DNA from: Lachnospiraceae bacterium
GTDB lineage: Bacteria > Bacillota > Clostridia > Lachnospirales > Lachnospiraceae
Length of the DNA: 5,761 bases
Assembly: GCA_900769175.1 (NCBI GenBank)
Contig: CAAGFP010000207.1
Coordinates: 1 to 5,761 of the forward strand
Reading direction: 5' to 3'
Part shown: one piece after another, positions 1-5,761 of the stretch
How the letters are laid out: every line of letters begins with the position of its first letter
Numbering within the stretch: the stretch's first letter is position 1
Position numbers and translations under genes: made by a program
Notes under the pieces: generated by a model
What the model saw: only the letters and a program-made list of their open reading frames with translations
What the model was told of the DNA's origin: nothing
Database searches by the model: none

Positions 1-741
1 CTGTTTTTCAAATCCGCATGCCATGTAAGCAATAATCTTTGTTTTTCCGGTTGAAATTGCAGTTACAACACCCGATTCATCCACTGTGGCAATGGAAGGA
101 TTCTGGGAGGAATACAGAATTTTACTGCCGTTTTTAATCTCTTCCGGCCAGGAAGACTGATTCTTCATATCCTCTGTGGCAAAACTTGGTACAATTGTAA
201 TCGTCTCCTGCGGATTCATATTGTATTTCGTTCCGTATAATGAGAATCCGAACGGGCAGACAAATATTTCAAATCTGTCTGTGAATTCCCCTGCCGTCAC
301 AATCAATTCGCAGGAACCTACCGATACAGCCGTCATCAATCCGGAAGCATTTACCTGCATAACGGACTCATCGGAAGATGAGTAATACAATTTCTTATTG
401 CTTAACGAAGTCGGAAGTTTTGAACTTACCGCAGCCTGCAGGGTTGCATTACGTCGAATCAGATTCGAAGTATTTATAATTCTGATTCCGCAGACATTTA
501 TCGTAACGGATATCGTTTTGTTCCGAAAAGCTTGTATGCTTCCGACATAGGTTGCCGTAATTTTCACACTTCCGGGTTTTTGATAACTTGTCACTACGCC
601 GTTTGCATCAACGGTTGCAATCGTTTCATCCGATGATGAAAAACGAATGGCGGAAGGTTCAATTTCCGTGCCGCCCATCGATACCGTAATCTGATTCGTT
701 GACTCAAAATTCATTTCTTTTTTCTGGGCATGAATGGACAA
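1..741 (-). repeat. Array of at least three bacterial Ig-like (BIG_2) domains in the glucosaminidase
   Basis: Three protein repeats of about 86-90 residues follow the catalytic region. Their signature stretches begin near residues 589 (FSSSDETIATVDANGVVT), 675 (YSSSDESVMQVNASGLMT) and 765 (YSSQNPSIATVDESGVVT). Each is followed by a G-x-x-x-I/L-x-x-x-A type strand such as GSVKITATY. This is the classic BIG_2 pattern (S-S-x-x-x-x-I-A-x-V-D-x-x-G-x-V-T). Such domains usually act as spacers or adhesive modules on secreted surface proteins. The third is cut by the window edge after GFEKQ, so more repeats or an anchoring module may follow. The repeats are diverged at DNA level, so this is an old domain array and not a recent duplication. 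Confidence 0.85.
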
Positions 742-2406
742 GTTCTCATAAAATACGGGAATTTTGAACACAAACGGAAGATCTAAGGAATTACATTCCG
801 CATAGGTCGACTTCATTTTACGACCTTCATTATACGGTGCAAGAAGATTCTGCATATACTGATGCGTATAATAGGAATCTCCTACAAAATCGAATTTCTG
901 AAGATAAATCGTATCCTGTCCGATATTGATATAATTCTTTCCTAACAGTTTACTTCCTCCGACAATCGATAAATAAGGGGTCGTCCAGCCCTGCTGTTTT
1001 GCATATTCCAATCCGTTTTTGATTATCATTTCCGATGAGGCGCCGGATGCCTTGAAATTGAAATAATTATAATACCCTTCATATCCCGGATATGTTCCGG
1101 ATATCAGAGCGCTTTTCCCTTGTCCCTGCTCCTGCAGAATTCGCGAACCCAAATGCAGGGGACTTACTTTGCTTTCAATTCCGGCCTGTAAAACGACATT
1201 TGCATATCTATACTCTCCTTTCGGACATATACTGTCCATAAAGGTCCCTTTGAATAAGGTTTCAAGTAAAGAAAGACTTGCGTTTGCTGAAGTATAGGTC
1301 AGATGCTCAAATTGAAAAATATTATCCTCCGTCAAAAAGTTTTTACTGTCAAGATAATAGCGGATTCCTTCTTTTTTCGCCTGGACCCATCCGGGCTCAA
1401 TCGGAATATCGTTTTCTGCATAATAACTGCCTTTCGGTACCAGACTGCGATTATTTAAATACTGAGCCTCTACTGCCATATCCAGTGTCACACCGGTATT
1501 AAAAGGAACAAAATGCCAGTTCGGATGACTTTTCTTTAATGCAGTCAGCTTCGCTTGAAAACTTTCCGGAAACATGGAAATTTCTTCGTCGGTAGAAGAA
1601 GCATAATTAAGCTGTCCATCTGTTTTCACAATAAATGCATCCAGATATTTCGTTTCCCATGCCAGATACTCTGCGCAGGATGTGATCAGATTCTTTTCTT
1701 CTATATATCCGGTCACGCCGATAACGGTACCTTCCTTTGCAAAATCTTCATCCTCATAAACTGCCTCATAAGAAAAATCATTGCAGGAATACTGATTATA
1801 TCCCGCTTCCTGTGTATAATAAATCACCTTCATCCAAATATTATGATTTGAGTCGAGTTCAATTCCATCTAAAAATACGGTTGCACCACTGTTTAAACTT
1901 GCAACGGTTTTACTGTTTTTCTCAGGGCTTTGCTTCATGTCATAAGTTTCGGCAAGATAAATCAACTTGGAAACCGGTGTATCTGATAAAATGGCTTCTA
2001 ATTGCTCTTTTGCTTCTTTCTGCATGATTCTCTGTTCTTCCGTAAAGGGATCTACATTAAGAACCGATTCCGAAGATTCTTTCTCTTCTTCCGAGTTTTC
2101 TTCAGAGTTTTCTTCAGATTTTCCTTCCGAGTTCTCTTCGGAGTTTCCTTCCGAGTTTTCTTCGGAGTTTTCTTCCGAATTTCCCTCAGAGTTTTCTTCC
2201 GAGTTTCCTTCCGAGTTCTCTTCGGAGTTTCCTTCCGAGTTCTCTTCCGAGTTTCCTTCCGAGTTCTCTTCAAAGTTTCCTTCCGAATTTCCTTCCTTCT
2301 CGAAACCATCCTCAAAAACAGGATTTGCCAGCACCGGAAGGCAATCCGTTGCAAGAATCGATATTGATAACAGAATTGATAACGCAATCGCAGTAAATCT
2401 TTTCAT
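1..2406 (-). CDS. Secreted beta-N-acetylglucosaminidase (GH73/LytD-like autolysin) with acidic repeat, SH3-like region and BIG_2 repeats; 3' end outside window
   Basis: This is an open frame of 802 codons with no stop; the C-terminus lies beyond base 1. Layout by residue: 1-27 signal peptide (MKR, hydrophobic core, likely cleavage after VLA before NP); 39-106 acidic (G/E)NSE tandem repeat; about 148-242 a divergent SH3-like region ending in GYIEEKNLI; about 280-555 the catalytic region; from about 556 onward Ig-like repeats. The catalytic region carries FPESFQAKLTALKKSHPNW, then RILQEQGQGKSALISG, where E426 is the expected acid catalyst, then YEGYYNYFNF and INIGQDTIYLQKFDF, all typical of clostridial GH73-type glucosaminidases (COG4193). 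Members cleave GlcNAc-MurNAc bonds in peptidoglycan and usually serve wall turnover or daughter-cell separation. The ATG at 2406 is chosen because GAGGAG lies 5 nt upstream and a signal peptide follows; an in-frame ATG at 2448 has no ribosome site. The enzyme class is fairly sure; the biological role is inferred. Confidence 0.85.
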   Translation of the reverse strand, partial: MKRFTAIALSILLSISILATDCLPVLANPVFEDGFEKEGNSEGNFEENSEGNSEENSEGNSEENSEGNSEENSEGNSEENSEENSEGNSEENSEGKSEENSEENSEEEKESSESVLNVDPFTEEQRIMQKEAKEQLEAILSDTPVSKLIYLAETYDMKQSPEKNSKTVASLNSGATVFLDGIELDSNHNIWMKVIYYTQEAGYNQYSCNDFSYEAVYEDEDFAKEGTVIGVTGYIEEKNLITSCAEYLAWETKYLDAFIVKTDGQLNYASSTDEEISMFPESFQAKLTALKKSHPNWHFVPFNTGVTLDMAVEAQYLNNRSLVPKGSYYAENDIPIEPGWVQAKKEGIRYYLDSKNFLTEDNIFQFEHLTYTSANASLSLLETLFKGTFMDSICPKGEYRYANVVLQAGIESKVSPLHLGSRILQEQGQGKSALISGTYPGYEGYYNYFNFKASGASSEMIIKNGLEYAKQQGWTTPYLSIVGGSKLLGKNYINIGQDTIYLQKFDFVGDSYYTHQYMQNLLAPYNEGRKMKSTYAECNSLDLPFVFKIPVFYENLSIHAQKKEMNFESTNQITVSMGGTEIEPSAIRFSSSDETIATVDANGVVTSYQKPGSVKITATYVGSIQAFRNKTISVTINVCGIRIINTSNLIRRNATLQAAVSSKLPTSLSNKKLYYSSSDESVMQVNASGLMTAVSVGSCELIVTAGEFTDRFEIFVCPFGFSLYGTKYNMNPQETITIVPSFATEDMKNQSSWPEEIKNGSKILYSSQNPSIATVDESGVVTAISTGKTKIIAYMACGFEKQ
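2089..2292 (-). repeat. 17 tandem 12-bp units encoding (G/E)NSE
   Basis: Seventeen uninterrupted 12-bp units, read on the minus strand as GRA-AAY-TCN-GAA, encode residues 39-106 of the glucosaminidase. Eight units begin with Gly (GGA) and nine with Glu (GAA/GAG). They largely alternate, giving a 24-bp higher-order unit, GNSEENSE. Unit 2 reads GNFE and unit 15 GKSE, each one base from the consensus; most other differences are silent third-position changes in Ser, Asn or Glu codons. The peptide is strongly acidic and low in complexity, and sits about 11 residues after the predicted signal cleavage site. It is probably a flexible spacer or charged tail, and copy number is likely to vary between strains by slippage. 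Confidence 0.95.
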
Positions 2407-2411
2407 TTGTT

Positions 2412-2417
2412 CTCCTC
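2412..2417 (-). promoter_or_regulatory. Ribosome binding site of the glucosaminidase gene
   Basis: GAGGAG on the minus strand, 5 nt before the ATG at 2406. It decides the start in favour of this ATG over the in-frame ATG at 2448, which lacks any purine-rich site. Confidence 0.8.
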
Positions 2418-2433
2418 TTTCAATAATCCGTTT

Positions 2434-2470
2434 ATCATAAAATAACATTAGAATAATAATTTTATGTTAA
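2434..2470 (-). promoter_or_regulatory. Possible sigma-A-type promoter region of the glucosaminidase gene
   Basis: The AT-rich stretch between the upstream terminator and the ribosome site contains TTAACA (2470-2465), 17 nt from TGTTAT (2447-2442), and a separate TATGAT (2439-2434) without a matching -35. An alternative pair is TTGATA (2489-2484) with CATAAA (2466-2461), which would overlap the terminator T-run. A promoter is expected here because a terminator precedes it, but the sequence does not single one out. Confidence 0.3.
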
Positions 2471-2487
2471 CTAGTATTCATTCTATC

Positions 2488-2532
2488 AAAAAAACACTCT
2501 GATTGCAATATTTCATGCAATCGGAGTGTTTT
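2488..2532 (-). terminator. Rho-independent terminator after the small membrane-protein gene
   Basis: AAAACACTC (2491-2499) and GATTGCA (2501-2507) pair with TGCAATC (2516-2522) and GAGTGTTTT (2524-2532) around an 8-nt loop. On the minus strand there is one C-A mismatch (2523/2500) and the stem runs into seven Ts (2494-2488). It begins 24 nt after the stop codon of the DUF5684-type gene. On the plus strand the mismatch becomes a G-U pair and the stem is followed by TTTTATATTT, so it might also stop antisense transcription. Confidence 0.85.
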
Positions 2533-2556
2533 ATATTTCTCATGTTTTGCTTCGTA

Positions 2557-2946
2557 TTAAATTCCTTCGTATTCGCTTTTGCCGAATCCAAGAATCGGTA
2601 AAACAATATACGGGAACAAAATAGTTAAGATTCCCATTCCTGCACCTTTTCCAAAAGTAACCGGAATACGGAAATAAATATATAAATATGCTACGATATT
2701 TAATATGGGAATGAATAAGAAAATAAACCACATAATATTGTTTGCAGTCACTTTCTCAACGAGAATCCACGTGTTGTAGAAAGGAATGATAGCCTTCCAC
2801 CAAGGCTCGCCCATTTTTGTAAAAACTTTACACATTCCGACAAGCAAAAGAATCGTAAATACGATACTAAGAATTGATGAAATAATCGGAACGATAACAC
2901 TTACCGCTGTAAGAACTGTTGCAATTGCATTTGCTGAATCTGACAT
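2557..2946 (-). CDS. Small multi-helix membrane protein of the DUF5684 type, function unknown
   Basis: The product is 129 residues, mostly hydrophobic, with three likely membrane segments: about 15-40 (VIVPIISSILSIVFTILLLV), 71-93 (IMWFIFLFIPILNIVAYLYI) and 104-122 (MGILTILFPYIVLPILGFG). Between the first two is the pattern KMGEPWWKAIIPFYNTWIL, and the end reads LGFGKSEYEGI. The W-W-K-A-x-I-P-x-Y-N motif, the I-P-I-x-N-I turn and the final L-P-x-L-G-F-G are what I recognise as DUF5684, small membrane proteins of Firmicutes and other bacteria with no assigned function. There are no catalytic residues to point to. AGGAGGT sits 4 nt before the ATG at 2946. Only 56 bp separate it from the xylanase stop codon, with no terminator and no convincing promoter there, so it may be co-transcribed with the xylanase; a strong terminator follows it. 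The gene is certain, the family assignment is from memory of the pattern, and the function is open. Confidence 0.85.
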   Translation of the reverse strand: MSDSANAIATVLTAVSVIVPIISSILSIVFTILLLVGMCKVFTKMGEPWWKAIIPFYNTWILVEKVTANNIMWFIFLFIPILNIVAYLYIYFRIPVTFGKGAGMGILTILFPYIVLPILGFGKSEYEGI

Positions 2947-2950
2947 TTTT

Positions 2951-2957
2951 ACCTCCT
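2951..2957 (-). promoter_or_regulatory. Consensus ribosome binding site of the DUF5684-type gene
   Basis: AGGAGGT on the minus strand, 4 nt before the ATG at 2946. It is the strongest ribosome site in the window, suggesting efficient translation of this small membrane protein. Confidence 0.85.
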
Positions 2958-3002
2958 AATAATAAAGAATCAAAAATAAGTTTACTGTTCTAATCTCTCC
3001 TC

Positions 3003-4220
3003 TTATTGACCCAAACCGGCCCGCTCCTTCATCTGCATAGCACCGAAGAAGGAATATTTGGGTTGAAAGTTTTGGTCAAAAAGCAAAGGAGAAGCCTCTT
3101 TTCTCCAGGAAAGTTCATCTGCAAATCCCCAGAAGGTAAGAGAATCCATTGATAAAGTTCCGGCCTCCTTGCGTTCAAATAACCCGTTTACAAGATCATA
3201 ATAAAATTTCCCTTGAACCTTCAGATTCACATCTGTGGGCTCTAACGTATTCTGCCATGTTCCCAGACTGACATCCAGCTCAGTGATCTGAATTTTTAAT
3301 CCGGTGGCACTGATAGAATCAATTGTACGGAAATACTTATTCAGGTTGTCACCCGTGTAAAGATGCGCCTGAAATCCCACGCCGTCAATCAGATAATTGC
3401 CGTTTTCATCTTTCAGGGTATCCACGAATTCCAATAATGCGCCCGTTTTATACTGTTCATTGTAATCATTGTAATATAAGTCAATGTGTTCGGGAGCGTA
3501 TTGGTCTGCATAATAGAATGCCTGCCATAAATAGTCATCACCGATTGTAGCGCTCCAGTTATTCTCACGCATACTGCCGTCATCCATCCATGCTTCATTG
3601 ACTACATCATATGCATAAAACAAATCCGCATATCCGAGTTCCGTAAGTTGTTCAAATACCTGTTTTATGTAACTTTCCATACGGGAAAGCATCACCTCAC
3701 GCCCAACCAGGTTTTTACCGGTATCAAAATCTTCATAAAATATCCAATCCGGTGTCTGACTGTACCAAATAAGAGTATGACCACGCATTGCAAGATTGTT
3801 TTCTTTTGCAAACTCCATCATTTCAAGAGCGTCTTTGTCGAATTCCACTACAAGTTCACCGGCAGCAATACTTTCTTCTTTATTGAACAAATAATCCGGT
3901 TTCATGGAATTCTCCATTGTAACACTGTTAAACTGATCCAGAATAATCTGTTTTGTTTGCTCATTATGAATCATTTGCGTAGAAAGACAGGTCCCCACCT
4001 TCATATCATGCTCAGCAAATACCTTCTGAAGGTATAATTCTTCAGTCCAAACGTCATTACCGGATTCCGTTCCGTCATCACTTCCATTCTCCGGTTCTGA
4101 CTGCAGAACTTCAGAAGAGGAATCCGTTTCTGCGCCGGCTGCATAATTACCGGTACCTGCACAGCCTGCAACAGACAGAATGAGTAAACCTGTCAACAAC
4201 AAAGCCAATCTCTTTTTCAT
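3003..4220 (-). CDS. GH10 endo-1,4-beta-xylanase, predicted surface lipoprotein
   Basis: The product is 405 residues. It starts with a lipoprotein signal (MKKR, hydrophobic core, lipobox VAGC with lipidated Cys20) and an acidic Ser/Glu/Asp/Gly linker to about residue 57. A single GH10 domain follows, about 60-398. Motifs in order: TMENSMKPD (101-109), RGHTLIWYSQTPDW (146-159), DVVNEAW with acid/base Glu209, FQAHLY (283-288), QITELD with nucleophile Glu314, and FWGFADELSWR (363-373). GH10 enzymes hydrolyse internal beta-1,4-xylosidic bonds of xylan with retention. No carbohydrate-binding module is present, so substrate contact probably depends on membrane tethering. The start at 4220 is preferred over an in-frame ATG at 4277 because it has AGGAG 5 nt upstream and gives a clean lipoprotein signal; the longer version would place a polar tail ahead of it and read through the hairpin. 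All key residues are present, so it should be active. Confidence 0.95.
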   Translation of the reverse strand: MKKRLALLLTGLLILSVAGCAGTGNYAAGAETDSSSEVLQSEPENGSDDGTESGNDVWTEELYLQKVFAEHDMKVGTCLSTQMIHNEQTKQIILDQFNSVTMENSMKPDYLFNKEESIAAGELVVEFDKDALEMMEFAKENNLAMRGHTLIWYSQTPDWIFYEDFDTGKNLVGREVMLSRMESYIKQVFEQLTELGYADLFYAYDVVNEAWMDDGSMRENNWSATIGDDYLWQAFYYADQYAPEHIDLYYNDYNEQYKTGALLEFVDTLKDENGNYLIDGVGFQAHLYTGDNLNKYFRTIDSISATGLKIQITELDVSLGTWQNTLEPTDVNLKVQGKFYYDLVNGLFERKEAGTLSMDSLTFWGFADELSWRKEASPLLFDQNFQPKYSFFGAMQMKERAGLGQ

Positions 4221-4225
4221 TGTCT

Positions 4226-4230
4226 CTCCT
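4226..4230 (-). promoter_or_regulatory. Ribosome binding site that decides the xylanase start
   Basis: AGGAG on the minus strand, 5 nt before the ATG at 4220. The alternative upstream ATG at 4277 has no such site. It begins only 7 nt after the end of the hairpin at 4238-4272. Confidence 0.8.
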
Positions 4231-4237
4231 GTTATAC

Positions 4238-4272
4238 AAAGAATATGGGTGGAATCTCCACCCATATTCTTT
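4238..4272 (-). terminator. Perfect 16-bp hairpin between pckA and the xylanase gene, probable terminator or attenuator
   Basis: AAAGAATATGGGTGGA (4238-4253) is the exact reverse complement of 4257-4272, with a 3-nt loop. The stem ends with three Ts on the minus strand, followed by GTATAAC, so the U-tract is short. It starts 20 nt after the pckA stop codon, the normal place for a terminator. The xylanase ribosome site begins 7 nt after it, so no promoter fits between the two. Any xylanase transcript must therefore either read through the hairpin or start upstream and carry it in its leader. It could terminate most pckA transcripts, protect a 3' end, or mark an mRNA processing site. Confidence 0.7.
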
Positions 4273-4291
4273 TGCATTCACTTATATTCTG

Positions 4292-4318
4292 ATTATAACT
4301 GAGGTCCTGCTGCTACAA
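4292..4318 (-). promoter_or_regulatory. Possible xylanase promoter overlapping the end of pckA
   Basis: A consensus TATAAT (4297-4292) overlaps the pckA stop codon on the minus strand. The nearest -35-like element, TTGTAG (4318-4313), is weak and the spacer is short at 15 nt. A start about 7 nt downstream of the -10 would give a leader of roughly 65 nt containing the whole hairpin. It is offered because a separate xylanase promoter must lie upstream of the hairpin; part of the match is imposed by the codons for the last residue and the stop. Confidence 0.3.
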
Positions 4319-5761
4319 GAGCCTTTCCTGCTTCATTGGTTGTATATTTTTCGAAGTTCTTCTGGAATCTCTGAGCAAGGTCTTTTGCTTTAGTTTCCCA
4401 TTCGGAAGCATCTGCATAAGTGTCACGAGGATCAAGGATTGCAGGATCTACCCCGGGAAGTTCGGTAGGAACTTCAAAGTTGAACATCGGAATCTTCTTT
4501 GTAGGAGCGGTCTTAATATCTCCGTTGAGAATTGCATCAATGATACCACGGGTATCTTTAATTGTAATTCTCTTTCCGGTTCCGTTCCATCCTGTATTAA
4601 CAAGATATGCCTTTGCTCCGTTTGCATTCATCTTTTTAACGAGTTCTTCACCGTATTTGGTAGGATGTAACTCTAAGAATGCCTGTCCGAAGCAAGCTGA
4701 GAAGGTAGGAGTAGGTTCTGTGATACCACGTTCCGTTCCTGCAAGCTTTGCAGTAAATCCGGATAAGAAGTAATACTGTGTCTGTTCCGGTGTAAGGATG
4801 GATACCGGAGGAAGTACTCCGAATGCGTCTGCTGAAAGGAAGATTACGTTGTCAGCTGCAGGACCTGCAGAAACACCGTTTACTTCAGCAGCGATATTGT
4901 TGATATGTGAAATCGGGTAAGATACACGAGTATTCTCTGTTACGCTCTTATCATCGAAATCAATCTTTCCGTTTGCATCAACGGTTACGTTTTCAAGAAG
5001 AGCATCTCTCTTGATTGCGTTGTAGATATCGGGTTCGGATTCTTTATCAAGTCCGATAACCTTTGCATAGCATCCACCTTCAAAGTTGAATACGCCGTTA
5101 TCATCCCAGCCGTGCTCATCATCACCGATAAGACGTCTCTTAGGATCGGTAGAAAGTGTAGTTTTACCTGTTCCGGAAAGTCCGAAGAAGATTGCTGTAT
5201 GCTTTCCGTCCATATCACAGTTAGCGGAACAATGCATGGAAGCAATTCCCTTAAGAGGTAAGTAGTAGTTCATCATAGAGAACATACCCTTCTTCATTTC
5301 ACCGCCATACCAGGTATTGATGATAACCTGTTCACGACTGGAAATATTGAATGCTACACATGTTTCGGAATTAAGTCCTAATTCTTTATAGTTTTCAACT
5401 TTAGCCTTGGAAGCGTTGTAAACTACGAAGTCAGGAGTAAAGTTTGCAAGTTCTTCCTCAGTAGGGATGATGAACATATTCTTTACAAAGTGAGCCTGCC
5501 ATGCAACTTCAACGATGAAACGAACTGCCATTCTGGTATCAGCATTTGCACCGCAGAATGCATCAACTACGAATAATCTCTTATTGCTGAGCTCTTTCTT
5601 TGCGATATCTTTAACGGTAGCCCATACTTCTTCGCTCATGGGATGGTTGTCATTCTTATAAGCATCGCTTGTCCACCAAACAGTGTCCTTTGAGTTTTCA
5701 TCCATAACAATGTATTTATCTTTAGGAGAACGTCCTGTATAAATACCTGTCATAACATTTA
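4293..5761 (-). CDS. pckA: ATP-dependent phosphoenolpyruvate carboxykinase, N-terminus outside window
   Basis: 488 complete codons are visible, to a TAA stop at 4295-4293. The reading frame is open through base 5759, so the Met at 5753 is internal: it aligns just before the conserved TGIYTGRSPKDKYIV segment, near residue 58 of the roughly 540-residue E. coli enzyme. About 55 residues are missing. Numbering from that Met, Arg8 in GRSPKDK is the substrate-binding arginine. YGGEMKKGMFS (149-159) holds the metal and substrate lysines. GLSGTGKTTLS (191-201) is the P-loop, IGDDEHGW (209-216) the PEPCK metal-binding motif, and TRVSYP (275-280) contains another active-site arginine. The enzyme interconverts oxaloacetate + ATP and PEP + CO2 + ADP in the cytosol. 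In many fermentative gut bacteria it runs toward oxaloacetate, fixing CO2 and making ATP; which direction holds here cannot be read from sequence. Nothing appears broken in the visible part. Confidence 0.97.
   Translation of the reverse strand, partial: NVMTGIYTGRSPKDKYIVMDENSKDTVWWTSDAYKNDNHPMSEEVWATVKDIAKKELSNKRLFVVDAFCGANADTRMAVRFIVEVAWQAHFVKNMFIIPTEEELANFTPDFVVYNASKAKVENYKELGLNSETCVAFNISSREQVIINTWYGGEMKKGMFSMMNYYLPLKGIASMHCSANCDMDGKHTAIFFGLSGTGKTTLSTDPKRRLIGDDEHGWDDNGVFNFEGGCYAKVIGLDKESEPDIYNAIKRDALLENVTVDANGKIDFDDKSVTENTRVSYPISHINNIAAEVNGVSAGPAADNVIFLSADAFGVLPPVSILTPEQTQYYFLSGFTAKLAGTERGITEPTPTFSACFGQAFLELHPTKYGEELVKKMNANGAKAYLVNTGWNGTGKRITIKDTRGIIDAILNGDIKTAPTKKIPMFNFEVPTELPGVDPAILDPRDTYADASEWETKAKDLAQRFQKNFEKYTTNEAGKALVAAGPQL

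Noticed and set aside
2052..2387. Minus-strand frame of 111 residues rich in KKTRKET
   Set aside because: A frame-shifted reading of the same repeat inside the glucosaminidase gene. It has no ribosome site, and its Lys/Arg-rich character follows directly from reading GAA/AAC units out of frame.
2326..2406. Lipobox around Cys22 (LATDC) in the glucosaminidase signal peptide
   Set aside because: Asp directly before the Cys does not fit a lipobox, and a normal signal-peptidase site (VLA before NP) lies just after, so a soluble secreted protein is more likely.
1967..2440. Plus-strand open frame of 157 residues with SSEFPSE-type repeats
   Set aside because: It is the antisense reading of the 12-bp repeat. 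The repeat has no stops in several frames, so it creates long shadow frames. The minus-strand reading has a ribosome site, signal peptide and recognisable domains on its far side.
3648..4037. Plus-strand open frame of 129 residues opposite the xylanase
   Set aside because: No ribosome site or protein-like motif, and the opposite strand holds all GH10 motifs in order.
4221..4277. N-terminal extension of the xylanase starting at the ATG at 4277
   Set aside because: It reads through the intergenic hairpin, has no ribosome site, and puts 19 polar residues in front of a clean lipoprotein signal; the ATG at 4220 has AGGAG at the right distance.
4420..4773. Plus-strand open frame of 117 residues opposite pckA
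   Set aside because: Antisense shadow of a highly conserved coding region; no ribosome site and no recognisable motif.

Overview
The window looks like chromosomal DNA of an anaerobic, fibre-degrading Gram-positive bacterium, most likely a gut or rumen Clostridia member of the Lachnospiraceae type. This is inferred from three things: strong AGGAG-type ribosome binding sites, a lipoprotein GH10 xylanase beside an ATP-dependent PEP carboxykinase, and a clostridial-style SH3/GH73/Ig-like cell-wall hydrolase. I could not check the taxonomy by search.

Every supported gene lies on the minus strand, so transcription runs from high to low coordinates. In transcription order: (1) 5761-4293, pckA, PEP carboxykinase, with its N-terminal ~55 residues outside the window; (2) a perfect 16-bp hairpin at 4238-4272 between pckA and the next gene; (3) 4220-3003, a GH10 endo-xylanase with a lipoprotein signal; (4) 2946-2557, a small three-helix membrane protein of the DUF5684 type; (5) a 17-bp terminator hairpin at 2488-2532; (6) 2406-1, the first 802 residues of a large secreted beta-N-acetylglucosaminidase. 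This last gene has an acidic tandem repeat, an SH3-like region, a GH73-type catalytic region and at least three bacterial Ig-like (BIG_2) repeats, and it runs off the left edge without a stop. There is no gene-free stretch longer than 300 bases; the largest gap is 2407-2556.

The genes do not form an obvious single pathway. PckA interconverts oxaloacetate and PEP in central metabolism. The xylanase would act on plant xylan at the cell surface. The glucosaminidase would act on peptidoglycan outside the membrane. The small membrane protein has no known function. The xylanase and membrane-protein genes are close (56 bp, no terminator seen) and may share a transcript. The glucosaminidase is separated from them by a good terminator and is probably its own unit.

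I see no CRISPR array, mobile element, tRNA or rRNA, and no clear previously undescribed system. The most notable features are the 17-unit 12-bp repeat encoding (G/E)NSE at the mature N-terminus of the wall hydrolase, and the strong hairpin placed just before the xylanase ribosome binding site.
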